Below, piece by piece: positions 55,235-64,000 of a stretch of 64,000 nt of DNA; the first letter of the stretch is position 1; the number at the start of each line of letters is the position of its first letter. The notes under the pieces were generated by a model. The model ran no database searches. It worked only from the letters and a program-made list of their open reading frames with translations, and was not told the DNA's origin. The position numbers were made by a program, and so were the translations under genes. Source of the stretch: Panorpa germanica (Eukaryota; Arthropoda; Insecta; Mecoptera; Panorpidae); the NCBI GenBank assembly GCA_963678705.1, contig CAVMBN010000183.1, forward strand, positions 124,001 to 188,000. The letters are read 5' to 3'.

Positions 55235-56229
55235 GGCACTAGACAAGAAATTGTTGAAGTATATAGCACTATTTATGTATTATGTTGTATGTATGGGTTA
55301 AAACTTCAAGATATTGTAAAATTAAAGTATTCAAAAAAACTTTTATTCAACCGACAGATTGACGTCCTTTCATATTGTGTGCAATTGGACTTCCATGCGC
55401 GTATATATTTTCATTCAATAGACAATTTGACGTCCTGCGACGTTGCCACTGTATTATGCATGAATTTGACCTGGATTTATCTTTGTTCTCAATTGAATAA
55501 GGTATTGCGGGTTATTCATATCTATTCAAAGCGTTTCTCATTCTTGTATGACGACCTAAACTTATCAATTTGTTCTTTCAATTCATCTATGTAAAAAAAA
55601 GATAGTTATAATGATAAAATAATTAGTGTTTTATTAAATATAATTCAAAGTTATATTATAAAATAATATGGCAGTCCATAAAGGATGAAGTTATTTATTT
55701 AAATTATCCAGTTAAATCCCGCTGAACACAGTTTCGTGTATTGAATGTCTTACATAACAAATGTTATCTTACACTTAAACCTAATTTCAACGTTTGTGGT
55801 TGAGATTTCGATTTTTTTAATCAGGTAAACATTAAATACATGTTTAATATATATTTAATGATTACCTAATATACCACGTTTTGTGACTAATTTTAGAATT
55901 TTTTTAAAATAAGTTAGGCTAGATCAGCTCTTTACAAATTTAACAAATTCATAAAATGTATTAAGAAGACCGATTACGATTATGTAATCTTAAAAACATC
56001 TCTTGAAGGATTAAGGGCTTCTATAAAATAAGACAGTTTAAGGCTAAATATTATTATATTTTAAGTCAATAGGTTTTAAGTAAAATGTTACATGAATGTT
56101 ATGTAGTATTTATGTTTTGTGTTTAGTGGGATAATACTATTTTAATACATATGATAATAAATTTGAAAAAACTAAATTATTACATTCAAGCTTAGACATC
56201 ATTTATGACTTTAACAGTCGTTATAATTT
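55235..56229. repeat. About 1-kb direct repeat, copy 1
   Basis: The segment runs from GGCACTAGACAAG to GACTTTAACAGTCGTTATAA and is repeated at 57569-58560 with almost no change (one C/T difference near 56000 is visible). The copy here lies between the left end and the gene's 3' end, probably its native place. A 126-codon frame (55214-55594) crosses its left edge and has no recognisable domain. Confidence 0.9.
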
Positions 56230-56280
56230 ACAGATAGAAATATTTCATTTTACATCATGCATCATTTTCAAAAAGGCATT

Positions 56281-57568
56281 TTATTTTTTTTTATACTGAT
56301 TTTGGACAAACACTTTAATTTTGAGCCATGACTTGTTATTAAGTAACTTTGGATGTTGACTTATAATTGCATCACATTCAGGTTTTTTAGGAGGTTTCTT
56401 TTCTTTGATGTGCATTTTGAAGAAAGACTTCACGACTGTCTTCTGTTCATCAGTCCACGGAACAAGTACTCGGTTGTTTTTTTTAATAGGTATTTTATTT
56501 AACTCATTTGTAGAACTGCATTCATTTGAATCGGTTTCAAACAAAATATCTTCTTCTGTACTATCATAATCGTTATCATGATCCTGCATGTCGGATGATA
56601 ATAAATCAACATCCATATTTATTTCAATTTCATCAAGAGCCTTTCCTTTGTACTGAGCGGCTGTTCCCTTCTCCATAAGTAATAATAATTTTGAAATCTT
56701 TGCAGTTTGGTAAACATCATCTGGCAGTCTGTATGATTTTCTGTGCACTGCCGACGTGTGTCCCATGAATGTTGCTAACTGCTCAATGTCATTTTCTGAC
56801 ATGTTAAATAATTAGGTTATTGTAGCCAAATGCTTCCTAAGTCTGGTGCAAGTTATTGCTTCTGGATTTTTAGTACCGCAGGCACTTGCGTATTTTTTAA
56901 GCACCTTATAACCTATAAGCTTTTGCAAATAAATAAGGATTCGTTATATCAAGAAAATTAAATCTGTTCTTTAATAATAAATTAATATGGTCTTGAACAT
57001 CTACACTAAATAAAACTGGTACACCACGACCTCTTTTACCTTTAATTACAATGCGTTTAAATTTTTGAAGTAATATTGTCTCAGTCGGTGATAAAACTGA
57101 ATCAAATTCTTCATAATTCTTCTGAGTGTTTGTTTCTGACATTTCGTAGTAATGTAATGGTAACCTTTGAAGTTCTCCAGGCCTTTTCTATTAAGTAAAA
57201 TTACTTTACAGAATATGGTTTCTAATAAGTTGTTATAAGCCAATTCATCTTTGTTATTTGCTATAAGTTTTGAAGCTGCGTCATTACCTATATCAATTAA
57301 ATATTCCTTCAATAATTTCAAATCCGATGCCAATGGCACAAGAGTAATTTTGTTCATTTTTTGCATATTTAAGTCAGTGGCTGCTTGACTTGATATTTCA
57401 TATTTCCAGTGAGATTCAAAAAGTTTAATCATCGTTTTTAAATCAGCTTCTGCGTTTGCTGTGGGAATAGTTACATAAACATCTTTTCTTTTAAGTGCAT
57501 ACACAATTGCAAGTTCACAACATTGCTTTAAAGATGTGCCTATGTTCATTGCGTATGTAGGAGATGTA
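56281..57568 (-). pseudogene. C-terminal half of the tyrosine-recombinase-like gene
   Basis: The piece nearest the 5' end (to about 57170) reads MNIGTSLKQCCELA, then WKYEISSQAATDLN, then KVILLNRKGLENF. A frame change leads to VIKGKRGRGVPVLFSVDV and NPYLFAKAY. Another shift gives CTRLRKHLATIT, a TAA near 56818, then LATFMGHTSAVHRKSYRLP. Arg, His, GH and Tyr in this order match box II of tyrosine recombinases (as in Cryptons). The last part (56281-56802) is open, with an acidic linker and a C-terminal WTDEQKTVVKSFF segment. I recall a similar uncharacterised family from arthropods and other animals, but cannot search for it. This copy is broken. Confidence 0.7.
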
Positions 57569-58560
57569 GGCACTAGACAAGAAATTGTTGAAGTATATAG
57601 CACTATTTATGTATTATGTTGTATGTATGGGTTAAAACTTCAAGATATTGTAAAATTAAAGTATTCAAAAAAACTTTTATTCAACCGACAGATTGACGTC
57701 CTTTCATATTGTGTGCAATTGGACTTCCATGCGCGTATATATTTTCATTCAATAGACAATTTGACGTCCTGCGACGTTGCCACTGTATTATGCATGAATT
57801 TGACCTGGATTTATCTTTGTTCTCAATTGAATAAGGTATTGCGGGTTATTCATATCTATTCAAAGCGTTTCTCATTCTTGTATGACGACCTAAACTTATC
57901 AATTTGTTCTTTCAATTCATCTATGTAAAAAAAAGATAGTTATAATGATAAAATAATTAGTGTTTTATTAAATATAATTCAAAGTTATATTATAAAATAA
58001 TATGGCAGTCCATAAAGGATGAAGTTATTTATTTAAATTATCCAGTTAAATCCCGCTGAACACAGTTTCGTGTATTGAATGTCTTACATAACAAATGTTA
58101 TCTTACACTTAAACCTAATTTCAACGTTTGTGGTTGAGATTTCGATTTTTTTAATCAGGTAAACATTAAATACATGTTTAATATATATTTAATGATTACC
58201 TAATATACCACGTTTTGTGACTAATTTTAGAATTTTTTTAAAATAAGTTAGGCTAGATCAGCTCTTTACAAATTTAACAAATTCATAAAATGTATTAAGA
58301 AGACCGATTACGATTATGTAATCTTAAAAACATCTTTTGAAGGATTAAGGGCTTCTATAAAATAAGACAGTTTAAGGCTAAATATTATTATATTTTAAGT
58401 CAATAGGTTTTAAGTAAAATGTTACATGAATGTTATGTAGTATTTATGTTTTGTGTTTAGTGGGATAATACTATTTTAATACATATGATAATAAATTTGA
58501 AAAAACTAAATTATTACATTCAAGCTTAGACATCATTTATGACTTTAACAGTCGTTATAA
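57569..58560. repeat. About 1-kb direct repeat, copy 2, interrupting the gene
   Basis: This is a near-identical copy of 55235-56229 in the same orientation. It splits the coding sequence between a segment ending QYDEHKEVFK and one starting PTYAMNIG. No GT-AG boundaries fit, so it is not an intron. No terminal repeats are seen. Duplication, gene conversion or an assembly artefact are all possible. Confidence 0.88.
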
Positions 58561-60783
58561 GATTTAAATACTTCTTTATGTTCGTCATATTGTGCAACAA
58601 GTTTTGTAGCTTTCACGAAAAAATCAAAATGTTGTGGTTGCAAAGCATTAAATAAATTTATGATATTAGGCTAAAGGTTTTTAATTTCTAATAATATTCT
58701 CTCTAAATCTCTCATCTTCCTGGAAGTGACATTAACAAAATGTGCCTCCCTATGTATTTTTATGTATCTGGCTCCAAAAGCACAAATATGTTTATCGGAT
58801 TTTGCGCATAATGAAACACTATCAGCTCTCATTCTAGGAAATACTTTTTTTCTTAATTCTTCATCAATTCTCAAATGTTTAGTCAAGCACGTTTGTGCAC
58901 CAGTTTGAGATCCTGATATTTTTCCTGGATTTTGTCGACAATTTTTTGTGTGCCTCCATAGTTGCTTTTTAGAGTAATATTCCAAACAATAACTGCAAGG
59001 TAGATAGTTTGTCACATTTGTTAATTGTGACTTTTTCATGGGTTTCATAAAATTTTTGGAATTAATTGCAAAATTACCCTTTTTTCGTATTAAAGCTAGT
59101 AAATTGTTTCTCTCCTGGCTTTTAACCGGCAGTGACATAATTTTTTGGACTTCTATTTCTGAGCAATGATTTCTTATTATATGTCTGGCAAAGTTCAGAA
59201 CAAGATTGTCACAATAAAAACAATTATCTCGTCCACGAACCCTTTTAACTGTTTGCTTTTCTTTGCTTCCCGAAGTGACAGTTTGTCCGCCCTCAAACGA
59301 TTCTTCGTTGGTCGATATTTGTGAATTAGGTAAGGATAATTCTGAAATTTCAGAAAATATCTCACAGCCTTTTGAATCATGATTTCTATTTAGAGAGTGT
59401 CGTTCTTTGCATCTGCGAGTTACAATTTCATCATTATCATCATCACTGTCCTCCTTCTAGAATTTAAAAAATTGTAATAATTATAATCAATTCTAAGTAA
59501 TCTACAATATTCAATCAGGTGGTTGCATAAACAATTGTTCGATAATAATATTATCTAATTTAGTAAAATCGCATTGCAGCTCCGAATGAAGTTGAAAACA
59601 ACTACAATATTGTTCAATAGTAGGAAAGTAGGTTTTTAAAAATAAATATCAACATTTTATTTCGCAGACCGAAGCAATGAACATATATAAATGTTTTCGA
59701 CATATGCATGACAAACACTTAAGTAATTTAGCATTTTTGCAAAAACATAAATTAAGAAAATTCAATTAATATTACAACTTTACCTCATCTGGAACAAACT
59801 CTGGATCCTTGTCAGAGTCATAATAAACTGAAGAAACTTCGTCTTCAGAAATTGCATTTAGATGTTGATCCTTAGAAATCTCCTCAAAACAAGGTTGGTT
59901 TAAATTCAGATTTTGATCGTCTGCAATTTCCTGAATGCACGGTTAGTTTGAATTAAGATGTTGATCCTCAGAAATTTCCTGAAAGCAAGGTTAGTTTCAT
60001 ATTATTCAGTTAGAAAATAAACGCGGTGGTCACTCATGGTGGTACTCATGGGTTTGAAAAATTTAATTTTTTTTTTTTTTATCTAATTGTAAACACGTAA
60101 AATTATAATAATTTTATCATAAACGAACCTTATTTTCTTTAGAAACACTGTTGGTGGTGTGTACTATCACTGCGTTAGGCTGATGGATACCTAAAAGATC
60201 ACAATTTTTTTCAAAATAATGAAAAAGAATACTATCTTTAATGTTTTTCTATATAAATTAAGTAAGTAAACATTTCTACATACTTTAAAAATTTAAATTA
60301 AAAGGAATTTAAAGTTTTTTTTTAATTTTCTGAGTTCATTGAAAAAAAACTACTCATTTCTCGGCTAGTTTACCAGCTTTCAGAAAAGTATCAATTGCGT
60401 GCCGAAAAATAAGTAGTTTTTTTTTGAGGACAAGTCAGAAAATTTAAAGAAAAACCTAAAACCTCTATATCTTTATATAAACCGTTCATTTCCGACTCCC
60501 AGTTGATGGAAGTCAATTTGTTGCAAATGATTTCTACTATTATCACTTTTAAGGAATATGTCAAATTACCAATCACCCTGTTATACGTGATATTTATTAT
60601 TTTATATAAAAACATTAAGCGCCATTGGACGCTAATTCAGCAGTGTAGTAGCGAATATAAACTCATATAACATTTAAATATACACTAATTTCTATTAAAT
60701 TACTAGAATCTACATTCAAGATATTTAATAAACAATCACTTACCTGCCAAAGCCAAAATTTTAAGACTTCTTGCGTTATTCAT
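58561..60783 (-). pseudogene. N-terminal exons of the tyrosine-recombinase-like gene
   Basis: Exon 1 is 60744-60783 (ATG; MNNARSLKILALA, donor GTAAGTG). Exon 2 is 60129-60190 (IHQPNAVIVHTTNS, donor GTTCGT). Exon 3 is 59784-59930 (acidic, DSDKDPEFVPDE, donor GTAAAG). Exon 4 runs from 59456. All join in phase. Exon 4 holds C2H2-like fingers (CFYCDNLVLNFARHII and CSYCLEYYSKKQLWRH), then VFPRMRADSVSLC and KMRDLERILLEI. A TAG at 58671-58673 stops it; the frame then continues to 58562 and meets the inserted repeat. The fingers suggest DNA binding. Apart from the TAG the exons look sound. Confidence 0.7.
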
Positions 60784-61331
60784 TTTACAAAACGTTTTTA
60801 CTGTCATTCAATCACAAAATATAATATACTAAAAATGGGGATTCCCGAACTAACAAGTAGCACAAGCGGACGCCATATGGCTAGCGTATGAATGCGATGG
60901 GTATTAGTAACATAGCTTTATTCAACAGTACAAGTATTTCACACTCTGCAGAAGCCAACACAACACAATACCACAGACGCTGTTGCCATATCTGCAGACG
61001 TCATTTACGCTGTTACATGAAAGTAAATATACACTCCGCGTATATAGAACTGCGCCAAATGCGGAAATTCCGTGAACTATAATTATACACTTTTTTTCAT
61101 TCTACTATCAAAATGGCTTTCTCAGTTTTTTCAAAATATTTCAGCAAATATTTCGTTGTGACGAAACAGAATTGGTTTTACCTTTAGCCATTAGTATAAG
61201 TTACATATTTTTTTCAATATTTGAGTCGTAGATGTTATGAGAATCTTTTAACATGCAATTGTAATTTGGCGTCCGGTATACGGACGTCCAATTGCGATGG
61301 ACGCCAAATTAAATGTAAATTGTCAATTGAT
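60784..61331 (-). promoter_or_regulatory. 5' region of the recombinase-like gene with subterminal repeats
   Basis: No gene lies here. Between the ATG and the right end, the motif GGCGTCC/GGACGTCC occurs at 61268-61274, 61281-61288, 61299-61305 and again in the end repeat. CGTCCG-GTATA-CGGACG at 61270-61286 can form a hairpin. Such clustered end motifs are typical transposase-binding sites. A core promoter is not identifiable. Confidence 0.5.
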
Positions 61332-61350
61332 GGACGTCAAAATGATAGCT

Positions 61351-61354
<4 letters not shown>
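61332..61354 (-). repeat. Right terminal inverted repeat
   Basis: This is the exact reverse complement of 55173-55195. It is followed by (TA)n. Confidence 0.85.
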
Positions 61355-61401
<47 letters not shown>

Positions 61402-61403
61402 TG
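61355..61403. repeat. (TA)n between the recombinase element and an LTR
   Basis: The TA run touches two different mobile elements, one on each side: the inverted-repeat element at 61354 and the LTR at 61404. Confidence 0.93.
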
Positions 61404-62022
61404 TGTGGGATGACAATAAACCTATCCTGGTTGACGTTTCCAATTGTGGGTCTACCTTACACCTTAGTGGGTGTTAGCTAGATTACCAGCTGTGGTTTTA
61501 GCTGTTTTGATGTTATTTCAATCTTTAGTTGAGCCCCCATTTACAATTCAGCTTATTAAAAATAAAGTTAACACATTACTGAATTTAATAATAGTTCAAT
61601 TAATTATTTCTCAAAGAAATTATATTACAAAAATAACTCACATATATAAAAATAGTTCACAACCATATTATCAAACAACAAATATTACAACTAGTAATAT
61701 TGTTAAACGGATTCTAATTCTTAATGTTATTAACAATTAGTTAATACTACATTTCCCGAATTTACCAATGACTGCCATACAAACTGTGTATGTTACTACT
61801 ATCGCCATTTTAACAATCTTCTCGCGCTGACCATGCATCTGCTGCATGTCGTAGCAAGCGAACTTGTCTAGTGAACGGGGTCCACAAATCGTTTCAAAAA
61901 CAGAGCTAGTAACATTTGAATATAACTTAATTTTAGCAATGTTCCTAACCTATTTTATAGAGTTCTTTATAATTATTATTTATTACAAACTAATTATATC
62001 TAATCCTAAATTATATCCCAAA
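61404..62022 (-). repeat. LTR of the SAP-Gag Gypsy-type family, third copy
   Basis: It starts TGTGGGATGACAAT and ends ATATCCCAAA on the plus strand. It matches 12581-13180 and 16437-17036, with about 20 extra bases near 61571-61593 and a small loss near 61870. It also abuts (TA)n at its outer edge. Confidence 0.9.
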
Positions 62023-62399
62023 TTCGGCCTATCCTGACTAGTAACTGTCCTTAGTTGCTACAATCATCCTGCCTATGATTTCATCATATCTGCTGATGTA
62101 GAAGTCCTTATTGGTCTTTCAAACTCTCCTGCTTTCTCCACGTCATAACGATCATTGCCTTTAATTTTCGTTATTTTGTATGGTCCTAAAAATTTAGCTT
62201 TAACTTTAGCTCCTGTTGCAAATTGTGTACGTTGTATAGCCACTAAACTGTTCAGTGTATACTTTCTTGGTGCTTTACATTTCCTATTGTAGCTAGTCCT
62301 GTTTTCTTGCTGAATTTTTAGAATATTTCCTTTAGCCTCTTCTCTCAGCTTCTCACGTTTATTTTCAAACTTATTTTGTATTTCTTCTGTAATCATTAT
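62023..62399 (-). pseudogene. pol C-terminal fragment (GPY/F region)
   Basis: The open frame 62073-62396 matches the last ~105 residues of the 13222-14451 integrase frame (ENRTSYNRKCKAPRKY, FLGPYKITKI). It is cut at TAATCA, after which unrelated sequence begins. A nearly identical fragment is at 63054-63377. It is not a gene by itself. Confidence 0.85.
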
Positions 62400-62917
62400 T
62401 GTGTGTTCCTGGGTTCGATCCCCGGGCCAGAAATATATTTTCTGAGTTTAGAAATTTCTGGGTCTGGTAAAAATGTGTACCTATATACAACATATAGTTA
62501 CATATAGTTTGGAGAGTACATAACATTTAAAAACTTATTTAAATACTTATTTAAAAAAACCCATATGCCAATACACTTTATATGGCCAATGATTGGGTAT
62601 TGTATGCAAGTTATTATATGTGCTGCCGTTGTTATTTAAAAACCCAAAGAGCCATTTCGTTATATGGACCATGGTTGGGTATTGTAGGCAAGTACTTATA
62701 TGTGCTCCCAAGGTACATAAAATTTGTATGTATCACCCATGATGGGTACTGTATGCGAAGTTGAGGTACAAGACTAGAAAAAGGCGCAATTTATGTTTAT
62801 TACAGAACATAACAACAAAAGGCGCCAGAATATAAACAAAAAATATAATTTCTGAAGTCTAGTAAAACACAAGATAGCCGCAAGCGTTCGTGCTTGATTC
62901 TGACCATGTGCAGAGTT
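62400..62917. repeat. Foreign insert with B box and internal 80-bp repeats
   Basis: The insert begins with GTTCCTGGGTTCGATCCCCG, the T-arm and B box of a tRNA. Further on, ATTGGGTATTGTATGCAAGT, TTGGGTATTGTAGGCAAGT and GATGGGTACTGTATGCGAAG mark three diverged internal repeats about 80 bp apart. It replaces most of the LTR element's interior. The copy at 63381-63898 is the same. Confidence 0.7.
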
Positions 62918-62950
62918 CTGGTTCAAAGGTTAAGAGTATTCTTGACTCAA

Positions 62951-63898
62951 TAATTATTATTTATTACAAACTAATTATATCTAATCCTAAATTATATCCC
63001 AAATTCGGCCTATCCTGACTAGTAACTGTCCTCAGTTGCTACAATCATCCTGCCTATGATTTCATCATATCTGCTGATGTAGAAGTCCTTATTGGTCCTT
63101 CAAACTCTCCTGCTTTCTCCACGTCATAACGATCATTGCCTTTAATTTTCGTTATTTTGTATGGTCCTAAAAATTTAGCTTTAACTTTAGCTCCTGTTGC
63201 AAATTGTGTACGTTGTATAGCCACTAAACTGTTTAGTGTATACTTTCTTGGTGCTTTACATTTCCTATTGTAGCTAGTCCTGTTTTCTTGCTGAATTTTT
63301 AGAATATTTCCTTTAGCCTCTTCTCTCAGCTTCTCACGTTTATTTTCAAACTCATTTTGTATTTCTTCTGTAATCATTATTGTGTGTTCCTGGGTTCGAT
63401 CCCCGGGCCAGAAATATATTTTCTGAGTTTAGAAATTTCTGGGTCTGGTAAAAATGTGTACCTATATACAACATATAGTTACATATAGTTTGGAGAGTAC
63501 ATAACATTTAAAAACTTATTTAAATACTTATTTAAAAAAACCCATATGCCAATACACTTTATATGGCCAATGATTGGGTATTGTATGCAAGTTATTATAT
63601 GTGCTGCCGTTGTTATTTAAAAACCCAAAGAGCCATTTCGTTATATGGACCATGGTTGGGTATTGTAGGCAAGTACTTATATGTGCTCCCAAGGTACATA
63701 AAATTTGTATGTATCACCCATGATGGGTACTGTATGCGAAGTTGAGGTACAAGACTAGAAAAAGGCGCAATTTATGTTTAATACAGAACATAACAACAAA
63801 AGGCGCCAGAATATAAACAAAAAATATAATTTCTGAAGTCTAGTAAAACACAAGATAGCCGCAAGCGTTCGTGCTTGATTCTGACCATGTGCAGAGTC
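62951..63898. repeat. Tandem duplication, unit 2
   Basis: This repeats 61970-62917 at an offset of 981 bp with only a few substitutions. It includes a second pol C-terminal fragment (63054-63377, minus strand). It diverges from unit 1 at 63899, where a complete tRNA-like sequence follows. Confidence 0.9.
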
Positions 63899-63932
63899 TG
63901 ACGGCTGTGTTCCTGGGTTCGATTCCCGGGCA
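63843..63932 (+). repeat. tRNA-derived SINE-like head
   Basis: TAGCCGCAAGCG (63855-63866) resembles an A box and GGGTTCGATTCCCGG (63914-63928) is a clean B box with a T stem. The spacing suits a pol III promoter. The acceptor stem and anticodon arm are not convincing, so this is not a functional tRNA gene. Confidence 0.5.
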
Positions 63933-64000
63933 AGAAATATATTTTGATTTTTATAATCTGGCGCCTTTTTGTTGTTATGTTCTGTATTGAACAGTTTGTA
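63933..64000. repeat. Inverted copy of an upstream segment at the window end
   Basis: TGGCGCCTTTTTGTTGTTAT at 63959-63978 and its flanks are the reverse complement of 63771-63812 (CAGAACATAACAACAAAAGG and neighbours), with one extra T. The window ends inside it. Confidence 0.75.

Larger units (their letters stand above)
55173..61354 (-). mobile_element. TIR-bounded element carrying a tyrosine-recombinase-like gene
   Basis: The ends are 23-bp perfect inverted repeats (55173-55195 and 61332-61354) starting ATCCAGCTATCATTTTGACG. A second inverted block, AATTTGGCGTC, lies further in (55211 and 61310). GACGTCC/GGCGTCC motifs recur near both ends. Inside is a spliced minus-strand gene of recombinase type. 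The element is about 6.2 kb, of which about 1 kb is a second copy of its own left segment. Both sides are (TA)n, so a target duplication cannot be read. I know no named superfamily that combines these features. Confidence 0.7.
61970..62950. repeat. 981-bp tandem duplication, unit 1
   Basis: The unit holds the last ~53 bp of the LTR, the pol fragment, about 520 bp of foreign sequence and a leader-repeat scrap (GGTTAAGAGTATTCTTGACT). Unit 2 starts at 62951. The two are nearly identical up to 62917/63898. Confidence 0.9.

Noticed and set aside
55214-55594. 126-codon frame repeated at 57536-57928
   Set aside because: Repetition is explained by the 1-kb duplication. No ATG at a sensible place and no domain; the frame crosses the repeat boundary.
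62398-62430. Possible tRNA gene at the B box
   Set aside because: Only the T arm is present. There is no acceptor stem, D arm or anticodon arm, so it was treated as a SINE-like scrap.
62582-62764. 60-codon frame repeated at 63563-63745
   Set aside because: It is identical because of the tandem duplication, and it consists of internal 80-bp repeats without a recognisable protein.

Overview
This is AT-rich animal DNA, almost certainly from an insect. The evidence is two errantivirus-type proviruses with an envelope gene, insect-type LINEs (Jockey-like, and an I-like group with RNase H), a P-element-like THAP transposase, a mariner fragment, Helitron-type ends, and the remains of a muscle troponin C gene of insect type. 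I see no intact host gene. The window is a graveyard of nested mobile elements.

Layout. 1-4674: 3' part of an errantivirus-like provirus (copy A), cut by the window edge. 4675-6173: unassigned DNA, a P-like fragment and a long (TA)n. 6174-11928: full-length I-like LINE, minus strand, both ORFs open. 11941-17036: a Gypsy-type LTR element whose Gag starts with a SAP motif, internally deleted, sitting between (TA)n tracts. 17100-17995: P-like fragment. 18572-26201: dead troponin C gene whose large intron holds Helitron-type ends and a decayed Jockey-like LINE and whose last exon is cut by another LINE. 26202-29060: that LINE remnant, with a mariner 3' end inside. 29305-35067: second full-length I-like LINE, nearly identical to the first. 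35081-36076: LINE scraps and a possible LTR. 36077-43554: errantivirus-like provirus copy B with two LTRs and a 4-bp target duplication, but no protease, RT or RNase H region. 43570-45180: Jockey-type LINE scrap. 45211-47362: P-element-like transposase gene, decayed but with readable splice sites. 48144-51360: gag relic, then an LTR with a tRNA-Ser primer site and an open gag. 51385-52110: a G-rich tract and a palindromic minisatellite. 52304-54830: four small unrecognised plus-strand genes. 55173-61354: a unit with 23-bp terminal inverted repeats enclosing a spliced tyrosine-recombinase-like gene. 61404-64000: another copy of the SAP-Gag LTR, followed by a 981-bp tandem duplication with tRNA-like B boxes.

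The strongest candidates for something new are: (1) a macro-domain-like region fused to the C-terminus of the errantivirus Pol; (2) the inverted-repeat element with the recombinase-like gene; (3) a recurring hairpin with an ATCGY loop in the errantivirus LTR and leader, with paired base changes; and (4) the small-gene cluster beside a palindromic repeat array. The two LINE copies look young and possibly active. Everything else is clearly decayed. Family assignments rest on motifs read by eye, with no database search.
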